Below are positions 9,395-17,848 of a stretch of DNA of 64,000 bases, one piece after another. The stretch is taken from positions 380,637 to 444,636 of the forward strand of contig JADJXQ010000004.1 in assembly GCA_016710335.1 (NCBI GenBank), written 5' to 3'. The stretch comes from Rhodospirillales bacterium. GTDB taxonomy: Bacteria; Pseudomonadota; Alphaproteobacteria; Rhodospirillales; Defluviicoccaceae. Both the position numbers and the translations under genes were made by a program. The notes under the pieces were generated by a model. It did not search any database. It was not told where the DNA came from and saw only the letters and a list, made by a program, of their open reading frames with translations. Every line of letters begins with the position of its first letter. Position 1 is the first letter of the stretch.

Positions 9395-10903
9395 ATGTCG
9401 GCACGAACTTTGCTGGCCGTCGCCCTGGCTGCAGCCATGGGCGTCGGTGGAGGCATCGCCTACGAGCGGCTCAACCCGGACCCGCCGGCCGCCTCGGGCG
9501 GAAAGAAGGTTCTCTACTGGGTCGCCCCCATGGATCCCAACTACCGGCGCGATGCGCCCGGCAAGTCGCCCATGGGCATGGACCTGATCCCGGTCTACGA
9601 GGGAGAGGAAGCGGGCGAACGGGCGGAAGACCCTGGCCAGATCACCGTGTCGCCGGCGGTGATGAACACGATCGGCGTGCGAACCGGGACCGCCGAACGG
9701 GTGAGCTTCGGCGCCGAGATCCGCACGGTCGGATACGTGGCGCAGGATGAGGACCGCACCTCGCACATCCATGTCCGCAAAGAAGGCTGGATCGAGCGCC
9801 TCGTCGTCCGCTCGCTCGGCGCCGAGGTCAAGCGCGGCGACCTGCTGTTCGAGTTCTTCTCGCCCGAACTGGAAGCCTCGTCGTTCGAGTATGTCCGCGA
9901 CATCGAGCGCGGCGACGACTGGATGACCTCCGCCGGGCGCCGCAGGCTGCAGGCCCTCGGCGTCTCCGACCGCCAGATCGCCAAAATCGCCGCCGACCGC
10001 AGGCCGGCCGACCGGATTCGGGTCTATGCGCCGCAGGACGGTGTCGTCGTTCAGCTCGGCGTCGGCGAAGGCATGTACATTCGCCCGGACCAGACCGTCA
10101 TGACCTTGACCGACCTGTCGTCGATCTGGGTCATCGCCGACGTGCTCGAGAGCCAGTCGGGCCGGGTCTTCCCCGGCATGGCCGCCGAAGCGCGCTTGTC
10201 CCATCTGCCGGACGAGGTCTGGCGTGGCCAAGTCGACTACATCTATCCGGACCTTGATCCGGCCACTCGAACCTTGCGGGTGCGCCTGCGCTTCCCGAAC
10301 CCGGGCCTGCAGCTACGCCCGAATATGTTCGCCGAGGTCATTCTGAAGGGCGATCCGCGGCCCGAAGTCCTGGCGGTGCCTTCCGAGGCGGTGATCCGCA
10401 CCGGGCGCAACGACCGCGTGGTGCTGGCGTTGGGCGAGGGGCGCTTCAAACCGGTGCCGGTGAAGGTCGGCGCCCAGTTCGACGGCTTGACCGAACTGTT
10501 GTCCGGCATCGAGGAAGGCGCGTCGATCGTGCTATCCGGCCAGTTCCTCATCGACTCGGAATCCAGCATCAGGGCAGGGTTTGCCCGCATGGAGGAGTCC
10601 GGCGGCCACGAGCACGGACCCTCGGCAAAGACTGAGGTGATCGCCGGGAGCGAAGACCCCGGCCTGACCTGGGGTGAAGGCGAGATTGAGGCGGTGAAGG
10701 AAGGCGGCGCGGTACTGGCCCTGAACCACGAGCAGATCCCGGCGCTCGGCTGGCCCGCCATGGCCATGGAGTTCAAGCTGGCCAAGGACGTCGAGGCGAG
10801 TGTGTCGGCGGGCGACCGGGTGCGGTTCGCCCTCGCGAAGGATGCCGAGGGCATGTTCCACATTGTCAAGCTGGAGCCGGCGGCGGCGGGAGCGAAGGAA
10901 TGA
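9395..10903 (+). CDS. cusB: CusB-like RND efflux periplasmic adaptor with C-terminal CusF domain
   Basis: This is the membrane-fusion subunit of a Cu(I)/Ag(I) tripartite efflux pump: 502 residues with an N-terminal signal anchor. A heavy-metal-binding domain follows (LYWVAPMDPNYRRDAPGKSPMGMDL, about residues 35-65), with the Met and Cys/Asp pattern of CusB. The barrel-sandwich hybrid and beta-barrel region lies at about 110-400. The last 80 residues form a CusF-like OB fold with the copper-binding pattern ALGWPAMAMEF (Trp and two Met). A separate cusF lies downstream, so this operon encodes two such domains. The stop overlaps the cusA start (ATGA). Confidence 0.9.
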   Translation: MSARTLLAVALAAAMGVGGGIAYERLNPDPPAASGGKKVLYWVAPMDPNYRRDAPGKSPMGMDLIPVYEGEEAGERAEDPGQITVSPAVMNTIGVRTGTAERVSFGAEIRTVGYVAQDEDRTSHIHVRKEGWIERLVVRSLGAEVKRGDLLFEFFSPELEASSFEYVRDIERGDDWMTSAGRRRLQALGVSDRQIAKIAADRRPADRIRVYAPQDGVVVQLGVGEGMYIRPDQTVMTLTDLSSIWVIADVLESQSGRVFPGMAAEARLSHLPDEVWRGQVDYIYPDLDPATRTLRVRLRFPNPGLQLRPNMFAEVILKGDPRPEVLAVPSEAVIRTGRNDRVVLALGEGRFKPVPVKVGAQFDGLTELLSGIEEGASIVLSGQFLIDSESSIRAGFARMEESGGHEHGPSAKTEVIAGSEDPGLTWGEGEIEAVKEGGAVLALNHEQIPALGWPAMAMEFKLAKDVEASVSAGDRVRFALAKDAEGMFHIVKLEPAAAGAKE

Positions 10904-13900
10904 TCGCCGCCATCATTCGCTGGTCGCTTGCCAACCGCTTCATGATCGCCGTCCTGACGGTCCTGCTGCTGGTCGGCGGCATCTGGGCCTTGCGCAGCAC
11001 GCCGGTCGACGCGTTGCCCGACCTCTCCGACGTGCAGGTCATCATCAAGACGTCCTATCCCGGTCAGGCGCCGCAACTCGTCGAAGACCAGGTCACCTAT
11101 CCGCTGACCACCGCCATGCTGGCCGTGCCCGGTGCGCGCACGGTTCGCGGCTATTCCATGTTCGGCGACAGCTACGTCTATATCCTCTTCGAGGAGGGGA
11201 CCGACCTCTACTGGGCCCGCTCGCGGGTGCTCGAGTATCTGTCGCAGGTGACTCCCCGCCTGCCGGCCGGCGCCTCCCCGGCCCTTGGGCCCGATGCCAC
11301 CGGCGTCGGCTGGGTGTTCCAGTACGCCCTGGTCGACCGGACCGGGCGGCATGACCTGTCGCAGCTCCGCTCGATCCAGGACTGGTTCCTGAAGTATGAA
11401 CTGCAGACCGTAGCGGGCGTGTCCGAGGTGGCCACCGTCGGCGGCATGGTCAAGCAGTACCAGGTCGTCGTGGATCCGCAGCAGCTGCGCGCCTACGGCC
11501 TGCCGCTGTCAGAGGTCAAGGCCGCGGTCCAGAAGGCGAACCAGGAAACCGGCGCCTCGGTCATCGAGATGGCCGAAGCGGAATACATGGTGCGCGCCGG
11601 CGGCTATATCGACGAGATCGCCGATCTTGAGGCGGTGCCGCTCAAGGCCAGCGCCGGCGGCACGCCGGTCCTGCTGTCGGACGTGGCCGAGATCCGCCTC
11701 GGGCCGGAGCTGCGGCGTGGCATCGGCGAATTGGACGGTGAGGGCGAGGCGGTCGGCGGCGTCATCATCATGCGCTGGGGCGAAAACGCGCTCGCCACCA
11801 TCGAGGCGGTGAAGCAGAAGCTGGCCGATCTGAAGGCGAGCCTGCCCGAGGGCGTAGAGGTGGTGACCACCTACGACCGCTCCGGCCTGATCGAACGCGC
11901 GATCCACAACCTGACCCACAAGCTGCTCGAGGAAATGCTGGTCGTGGTGCTGGTCTGCGCCGCGTTCCTGCTGCATCTGCGCTCGTCGCTGGTGGTCGTC
12001 CTGTTCCTGCCCATCAGTCTTCTGGCCGCCTTCCTGGTCATGCGGCTGCAGGGCATCAACGCCAACATCATGTCGCTCGGCGGCATCGCCATCGCCATTG
12101 GCGCCATGGTGGACGCTGCCATCGTCATGATTGAGAACCTGCACCGCAAGATCGAGACGACGCCGCTGACGAACGAGAACCGCTGGAAGGTGGTGGCCGA
12201 GGCAACTACGGAGGTGGGGCCGGCGCTGTTCTTCTCGCTGCTCATCATCACCTTGAGCTTCGTCCCGGTTTTCGCCCTTGAGGCCCAGGAAGGCCGCATG
12301 TTCAAGCCGCTGGCCTTCACCAAGACCTATGCCATGGCGGCTGCATCCATCCTCTCCATTACCCTGGTGCCGGTGCTGATGGGCTGGTTCATCCGCGGCC
12401 GCCACATCATTCCCGAGCACAGGAACCCGGTCAGCCGATTGTTCATTTGGATGTATCGCCCCTTGCTGGGGAGCGTTGTCCGGCGGCCGTTGACCATGGT
12501 GATCGCCGCCGCGGCTATGACCGTCTCGACCGCCTTCCCCATCGCAAAGCTGGGCACGGAGTTCATGCCGGAGCTCGACGAGGGGGAACTCCTCTACATG
12601 CCGAGCCTGTTCCCGGGCGTCTCCATCGGCAAGGCCGGCGAGATCCTGCAGCAGACCGATCGCCTGATCCGCACGATGCCCGAGGTCGAGACGGTCTACG
12701 GAAAAGTCGGCCGTGCGGAAACGGCCACTGACCCTGCCCCCTTGACCATGGTCGAGACGACGGTGCGCCTGAAGCCGAAGGATCAATGGCGCCCCGGCAT
12801 GACCATGCAGGGCATCCGCGACGCTTTGGACAGTCTGGTGCAGATCCCCGGCGTGACCAACGTCTGGATCATGCCGATCAAGAACCGTCTCGACATGCTG
12901 GCGACGGGCATCAAGACGCCGGTCGGCATCAAGGTGGCGGGGCCCGATCTGGACGAGATCGGCCGCATCGCCGCCCGGATTGAACAGGTGGTCAAGGGCG
13001 TGCCGGGCACGGCCTCGGCCTACGCCGAGCGCACCGTCGGCGGGCGTTACTTGAACGTCGACATCGACCGCAAGGCCGCGGCCCGCCACGCCCTTTCCAT
13101 CGCCGACGTGCAGGACGTGATCCGCTCCGCGATCGGCGGTATTCGTGTCTCGGAGACGGTGGAGGGGCTGGAGCGCTATCCGATCAGCATCCGCTATCCC
13201 TACGACGACCGGACCAGCATCGCAGCGCTGCGGGAGTTGCCCATGGTCACTCCCTCCGGGGCGCATATCGCGTTGGGCGACGTAGCCGGCATCGAGATCG
13301 CTGACGGCCCGGGAATGATCCGCTCGGAAAATGCCCGTCTCAACGGCTGGGTCTATGTCGACATCGCCGGCCGCGACTTGGGCGGTCATGTGGACGAAGC
13401 TCGCCGAACCGTCGCCGAACAGGTGCAGATTCCACCGGGCTACTCCCTGGCGTGGTCGGGCCAGTTTGAGTTCCTGGAGCGCGCCGAGAAGCGTCTCGGC
13501 CTGATCATCCCCGTGGCCCTGCTGCTGATCGTCGTGTTGCTCTACCTGGCCTTCGGCCGGGTCCTCGACGTGATCGTCATCATGGCGACCCTGCCGGTGG
13601 CCTTGTCAGGCGGCTTCTGGCTGCTTTGGCTGCTGGGGTTCGATCTGTCGGTGGCGGTAGTGGTCGGTTTCATTGCGTTGGCGGGCGTCGCCGTCGAAAC
13701 CGCAATCATCATGCAGGTCTATCTGAACATCGCGCTCGACAAGCGCCGGAGGCTGGCCGAAGGCGAGGGGCGGCCAGTCGGCATGAACGACGTCTACGAC
13801 GCCGTGCGCGAAGGCGCCCTGTTGCGTCTCCGTCCCAAGCTGATGACGGTGGCCGCCATCTTCGCCGGCCTGTTGCCCATCATGTACGGGGTCGGCGCCG

Positions 13901-14103
13901 GATCCGATGTCATGCGCCGCATCGCTGCTCCCATGGTCGGCGGCATGACCACTGCAACGCTGCTCACCTTGTTCGTCATCCCCGCCGTTTTCGTGCTGGT
14001 CAACCGGCTCGACACGATCCGCAACCCAAAGTCCTTCCAGTTCCCGAGGGCGCTCTTGCCCACCGCCATTGAAGCCTCACCTCGCCAGGAGAAGACACTA
14101 TGA
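10900..14103 (+). CDS. cusA: CusA-like heavy-metal efflux RND transporter
   Basis: This is the inner-membrane proton-driven pump of the HME-RND family: 1067 residues and twelve transmembrane helices in two repeats with large periplasmic domains after helices 1 and 7. The N-terminus (IIRWSLANRFMIAVLTVLLLVGGIWAL) and helix 4 (GGIAIAIGAMVDAAIVMIEN, with the proton-relay Asp of heavy-metal exporters) are diagnostic. The cluster membership (cusB before, cusF after) supports Cu(I)/Ag(I) as substrate. It overlaps both neighbours by four bases, so the three are translationally coupled. No outer-membrane CusC gene is in the window. Confidence 0.93.
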   Translation: MIAAIIRWSLANRFMIAVLTVLLLVGGIWALRSTPVDALPDLSDVQVIIKTSYPGQAPQLVEDQVTYPLTTAMLAVPGARTVRGYSMFGDSYVYILFEEGTDLYWARSRVLEYLSQVTPRLPAGASPALGPDATGVGWVFQYALVDRTGRHDLSQLRSIQDWFLKYELQTVAGVSEVATVGGMVKQYQVVVDPQQLRAYGLPLSEVKAAVQKANQETGASVIEMAEAEYMVRAGGYIDEIADLEAVPLKASAGGTPVLLSDVAEIRLGPELRRGIGELDGEGEAVGGVIIMRWGENALATIEAVKQKLADLKASLPEGVEVVTTYDRSGLIERAIHNLTHKLLEEMLVVVLVCAAFLLHLRSSLVVVLFLPISLLAAFLVMRLQGINANIMSLGGIAIAIGAMVDAAIVMIENLHRKIETTPLTNENRWKVVAEATTEVGPALFFSLLIITLSFVPVFALEAQEGRMFKPLAFTKTYAMAAASILSITLVPVLMGWFIRGRHIIPEHRNPVSRLFIWMYRPLLGSVVRRPLTMVIAAAAMTVSTAFPIAKLGTEFMPELDEGELLYMPSLFPGVSIGKAGEILQQTDRLIRTMPEVETVYGKVGRAETATDPAPLTMVETTVRLKPKDQWRPGMTMQGIRDALDSLVQIPGVTNVWIMPIKNRLDMLATGIKTPVGIKVAGPDLDEIGRIAARIEQVVKGVPGTASAYAERTVGGRYLNVDIDRKAAARHALSIADVQDVIRSAIGGIRVSETVEGLERYPISIRYPYDDRTSIAALRELPMVTPSGAHIALGDVAGIEIADGPGMIRSENARLNGWVYVDIAGRDLGGHVDEARRTVAEQVQIPPGYSLAWSGQFEFLERAEKRLGLIIPVALLLIVVLLYLAFGRVLDVIVIMATLPVALSGGFWLLWLLGFDLSVAVVVGFIALAGVAVETAIIMQVYLNIALDKRRRLAEGEGRPVGMNDVYDAVREGALLRLRPKLMTVAAIFAGLLPIMYGVGAGSDVMRRIAAPMVGGMTTATLLTLFVIPAVFVLVNRLDTIRNPKSFQFPRALLPTAIEASPRQEKTL

Positions 14104-14486
14104 AAGCTCTCGTGATCGGCTCAGCTCCCGCCTTCGCCTTCGCCTTCGCCTTCGCCTTCGCCTTCGCTCTCGCCCTCGGCCTCGCCCTCGCTCCCGCGGC
14201 TTTCGCCCAATCCGGCCACGACTCGGGCGGCCACGGTGGCGGACGAACGACCTCGAACGGGGAGGCGGTGGCCGCGTCGGGTACGGTCGACGCCGTCGAT
14301 GCGGCATCTCGCAAGCTCACGCTCTCCCATGGTCCCATCAAGGCGCTGGGCTGGCCGAGCATGACGATGGATTTCGCCGTGGCGGACAATGTCGATCTGT
14401 CCTCGCTCAAGCCCGGCGCGGAGGTCGACTTCACGCTCACCCGGGGCGCCGATGGGCTCTATATGATCGACAGCCTGACGAAGTAG
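14100..14486 (+). CDS. cusF: CusF-like periplasmic copper-binding protein
   Basis: This 128-residue copper chaperone of the CusBA pump has a mature part (from about residue 37) with a His/Gly-rich linker followed by the CusF beta-barrel. The metal site pattern is LGWPSMTMDFAV: Trp plus two Met, with His from LSHGPIK. The signal peptide is unusual: its hydrophobic core is built from six tandem Ala-Phe dipeptides followed by Ala-Leu units, encoded by a hexanucleotide repeat (14131-14170). Copy-number slippage there would change the signal length in two-residue steps without breaking the frame. Confidence 0.88.
   Translation: MKALVIGSAPAFAFAFAFAFAFALALGLALAPAAFAQSGHDSGGHGGGRTTSNGEAVAASGTVDAVDAASRKLTLSHGPIKALGWPSMTMDFAVADNVDLSSLKPGAEVDFTLTRGADGLYMIDSLTK
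14131..14170 (+). repeat. Hexanucleotide (TTCGCC) tandem repeat in cusF signal peptide
   Basis: Six TTC codons alternate with GCC/GCT, giving about six near-perfect copies of a 6-base unit. They encode the hydrophobic core of the CusF signal peptide. Degenerate units (CTCGCC, CTCGGC) continue to about 14190. Confidence 0.9.
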
Positions 14487-14636
14487 CCGCGCAAAGGAGC
14501 GCTCCAAACCGGCCTTGATTTCACCGCCTTCATTGCTGTATTGTCGTACGACTTTACGGAAAATGGCGCTTGCCCGATCCAAGGGCGAAGGTGCAGTGCG
14601 CATCTGAAACGCAAAAGGGGCGCCGAGGGAGGAAGC

Positions 14637-15071
14637 ATGAAGTCGAGCCTTCAGGTAGGCCTGTCGTTGCAGCGGCGAATCACCATCGACCGCGAGCGGA
14701 CCATCGATTTCATGGGTGAGGACGGCCGGGTCTACGCGACGCCGATGCTGGTGCATGACATCGAGCACTGCTGTCGCGACCTGATCCTCGAACACCTCGA
14801 CGACGGCGAGGACTCGGTCGGGACGGCGGTCAGCGTCCAGCACACCGCGGCGACCCTGCTCGACATGCATGTCACCGTGACGGTCACCATCGCGGCGGTC
14901 GAGGGCCGGCTGGTGCGTCTCGACGTCAAAGCCGAGGACGACCTGGAGCCGATCGGCAACGGCTCCCACACCCGCTTCGTGGTCGACAGGGACAAGACCC
15001 TCGAGCGGCTCAAGGCCAAGCGACTGAAATACACGCGCCAGGGGGCCGAAGCGGAAGTCGCGGCAACATGA
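14637..15071 (+). CDS. Hotdog-fold thioesterase, FlK-like
   Basis: This 144-residue protein opens with a short strand-rich segment, then YATPMLVHDIEHCCRDLILEHLDDGEDSVGTAVSVQHTAATLLDMHVTVTVTI. The pattern TPML.DIE plus SVQHTAATLLDM resembles fluoroacetyl-CoA thioesterase (FlK) and related hotdog acyl-CoA thioesterases; the His and Glu/Thr in these motifs are the expected catalytic positions. The ATG at 14637 has GGGAGGAAGC upstream and is chosen over an earlier in-frame start. It overlaps the next gene by four bases. As first gene of an aryl-CoA operon it probably hydrolyses an aromatic or stalled acyl-CoA (inference). Confidence 0.75.
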   Translation: MKSSLQVGLSLQRRITIDRERTIDFMGEDGRVYATPMLVHDIEHCCRDLILEHLDDGEDSVGTAVSVQHTAATLLDMHVTVTVTIAAVEGRLVRLDVKAEDDLEPIGNGSHTRFVVDRDKTLERLKAKRLKYTRQGAEAEVAAT

Positions 15072-17821
15072 GCCGCGATCCCGGGCGCGCTCCGGTTGGC
15101 GACCGCCGCACCGTTGCGACATATTGCTACCAGTGTGTCGCCGGGCCGGACCTGCTGACCGTCTCGGTGGAAGACGGTGTCGCCACCGAGGTTCAGCCCA
15201 ACTTCGAGGCCGCGGAGGTGCACCCGGCCGGCGGCAAGGTCTGCGTCAAGGCCTATGGCCTTGTCCAGAAGACCTACAACCCCAACCGCATCCGCACCCC
15301 GATGAAGCGGACCAACCCAAAGAAGGGGCGGAACGAGAACCCCGGCTTCGTTCCCATCTCCTGGGACGAGGCGCTGGACCTGGTGGCCGGCAAGCTCAAG
15401 GACGCTCGCGCCCGCGGCCTGCTCGACGGCTCCGGCTATCCCCGCCTCGCCGTCAGCTTCGGCGGCGCCGGCACGCCGACCGCCTACATGGGCACCTTCC
15501 CGGCCTTCCTCGCCGCCTGGGGCCCCGTCGATCTCGGCTTCGGCAGCGGCCAGGGCGTCAAGTGCTACCATTCGGAGCACCTCTACGGCGAGTTCTGGCA
15601 CCGCGCCTTCACCGTCTGCCCCGACACGCCGCTCTGCGAGTATCTGGTCTCGTTCGGCGCCAATGTCGAAGCGTCGGGAGGCGTGTGCGGGGTCAAGCGC
15701 TACGCCGACGCCCGCGCCCGCGGCTTCAAGCGCGTTCAGGTCGAGCCGCACCTCTCCGTCACCGGCGCCTGCTCGACCGAGTGGATCCCCATAAAGCCGA
15801 AGACCGACGCCGCCTTCCTCTACGCGATGCTCCACGTCCTGCTCCACGAGCACCCGCGGGAAGACCTGGACCTGGAGTTCATCAAGCACCGCACCTCGTC
15901 GCCCTATCTGCTCGGCCGCTTCGGTTTCTACATGCGAGACCCGGAGACGGAGAAGCCGCTGATCTGGGACGGGCGCACCGACAGCCCGGTGCCGTTCGAC
16001 ACGCCCGGCGCCGAGCCGGTTCTGGAGGCGCCGTTCCTGGTCGAGAACGGCCTCGAGATCGGCGCCGACGGCCGGCGGTGGCGGCACAAGCCGGAGCGCT
16101 GCCTGTCCGCGTTCGAGAAGCTGGTGGCGCACGTGGAGCCGTATACGCCGCGCTGGGCGTCACAGATCTGCGAGGTGCCGGCCAAGACCATCCGCCGCGT
16201 CGCCAACGAGTTCCTGCAGCACGCCCGCATCGGCGAGACCATCGACATCGAGGGCGTGACGCTGCCCTACCGCCCGGTCGCCATCACCCTCGGCAAGACG
16301 GTCAACAACGGCTGGGGCGGCTTCGACTGCGTGTGGGCGCGCACCGCGCTCGCGTGCCTGGTCGGCGGGCTCGAGGTGCCGGGCGGCATCCTCGGCACCA
16401 CGGTGCGCCTCAATCGGCCGGCGACGTCGCGCCAGGCGTGCGTCAAGGCGGGGCCGGACGGCTTCATGGATTACCCCATGAACCCCACCGACAAGGAACA
16501 CTGGATCAGCCGGCCGGAGGTGCGCAATGCCAACCGCACCCTGATTCCGCTGGTCGCCAACAGCCCGTGGAGCCAGGCGCTCGGCCCCACCCACATCGCC
16601 TGGATGATGCAGGACGACCCGCCCGAGCACTGGCCGGAGCCGACCATGCCGGACGTGTGGATCGTCTACCGCACCAACCCGGTGATCTCGTTCTGGGAAA
16701 CGGAGAAGATCGAGCAGACCATCGCCAAGTTCCCATTCACGGTGGCGTTCTCCTACGGGCGCAACGAGACCAACCATTACGCCGACGTGCTGCTGCCGGA
16801 GTGCACGGACCTGGAGAGTCTGCAGCTCATCCGCATCGGCGGCACCAAGTACTTCGAGCAGTACTGGGACAAGCAGGGCTTCGCGCTCCGCCAGCCGGCG
16901 GTGGAGCCGCAAGGCGACACGCGCGATTTCACCTGGATCGCCACCGAGCTGGCGCACCGCTCGGGCCTTCTGCTCGAATACAACCATGCCATCTCCAAAG
17001 GCGCTGCCGGGGTGCCGCTCAAGGGCGACGGCTACGACTTCTCGCTCAAGCCCGAGGAGCCGCACGGGGTCGAGGAAATCTGGGACGCGGTCTGCCGGGC
17101 GGCCAGCGCCGAGCTGTCCGGCGGCGCCGACAACCAGGGCCTCGACTACTACCGCGAGCACGGCTTCCGGGTCGCGCCGTTCCCCAAGCTCGACTGGTAC
17201 CTGTATCCGACGATCATCGACAAGCAGCTCCGCTTCGAGCTTCCGTACCAGGAACGCCTGTTCCGGATCGGCCGCCAGCTCGCCAACCGCCTGCACGAGC
17301 GGGGGATCTCGTGGTGGGATGAGCAGCTCGAGGAATACAACCCGCTGCCGGACTGGAAGGATTATCCCGGTCTGTTCGAGCGGGTGCTGGCCGAGAACTA
17401 CAAGATCGACATCAAGGACTTCCCGTTCTGGCTGGTGACCGCGCGCAGCATGCAATACGCGTGGGGCGCCAACGTCGACGTCCAGATGATCCGCGAAGTG
17501 GCGAGCAACATCGCCGGCCACGGCGGCGTCATCATCAACGCCGGCAAGGCCGCGGAGATGGGAATCGGGCCCGGCGACCGTGTCGAGGTGCGCTCGCCGA
17601 TCGCCAAGACACAAGGAAGCGCCGTGCTGCGCCAGGGCATCCGCCCCGATACGCTGCTGATGATCGGCCAGTTCGATCACTGGGCGACGCCGGTCGCCAA
17701 GGACTTCAAGGTCCCGAGCATGAACAAGCTGACGCCGATGCTGCTCGGTCTCACCGACGCAACCGGCTCCGGCAGCGACCTTGTCAAGGTTTCGCTGCGT
17801 CGCCTGGGAGGCCCCCGGTGA
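15068..17821 (+). CDS. Molybdopterin oxidoreductase, PadB-like catalytic subunit
   Basis: This 917-residue member of the DMSO-reductase family is about 101 kDa. The N-terminus carries a CxxC...C cluster motif (CYQCVAGPDLL ... GKVCVKAYG) for a 4Fe-4S centre, followed by the Mo-bis-MGD domains (PISWDEALDLVAGKL, LTDATGSGSDLVKVSLRRLG at the end). There is no Tat signal, so it should face the cytoplasm. With the FeS/membrane gene downstream, and iorAB and paaK, the best match is the alpha subunit of phenylacetyl-CoA:acceptor oxidoreductase (PadBCD of Thauera), which oxidises phenylacetyl-CoA to phenylglyoxylate. Specificity is inferred from context. Confidence 0.75.
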   Translation: MSRDPGRAPVGDRRTVATYCYQCVAGPDLLTVSVEDGVATEVQPNFEAAEVHPAGGKVCVKAYGLVQKTYNPNRIRTPMKRTNPKKGRNENPGFVPISWDEALDLVAGKLKDARARGLLDGSGYPRLAVSFGGAGTPTAYMGTFPAFLAAWGPVDLGFGSGQGVKCYHSEHLYGEFWHRAFTVCPDTPLCEYLVSFGANVEASGGVCGVKRYADARARGFKRVQVEPHLSVTGACSTEWIPIKPKTDAAFLYAMLHVLLHEHPREDLDLEFIKHRTSSPYLLGRFGFYMRDPETEKPLIWDGRTDSPVPFDTPGAEPVLEAPFLVENGLEIGADGRRWRHKPERCLSAFEKLVAHVEPYTPRWASQICEVPAKTIRRVANEFLQHARIGETIDIEGVTLPYRPVAITLGKTVNNGWGGFDCVWARTALACLVGGLEVPGGILGTTVRLNRPATSRQACVKAGPDGFMDYPMNPTDKEHWISRPEVRNANRTLIPLVANSPWSQALGPTHIAWMMQDDPPEHWPEPTMPDVWIVYRTNPVISFWETEKIEQTIAKFPFTVAFSYGRNETNHYADVLLPECTDLESLQLIRIGGTKYFEQYWDKQGFALRQPAVEPQGDTRDFTWIATELAHRSGLLLEYNHAISKGAAGVPLKGDGYDFSLKPEEPHGVEEIWDAVCRAASAELSGGADNQGLDYYREHGFRVAPFPKLDWYLYPTIIDKQLRFELPYQERLFRIGRQLANRLHERGISWWDEQLEEYNPLPDWKDYPGLFERVLAENYKIDIKDFPFWLVTARSMQYAWGANVDVQMIREVASNIAGHGGVIINAGKAAEMGIGPGDRVEVRSPIAKTQGSAVLRQGIRPDTLLMIGQFDHWATPVAKDFKVPSMNKLTPMLLGLTDATGSGSDLVKVSLRRLGGPR

Positions 17822-17848
17822 CATGACACGCTCTATAGGATCAGCGCG

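Noticed and set aside
14100..14200. Possible assembly error in the TTCGCC repeat of cusF
   Set aside because: The frame is intact, the signal peptide is otherwise normal and the mature CusF sequence is well conserved, so the repeat is taken as real.
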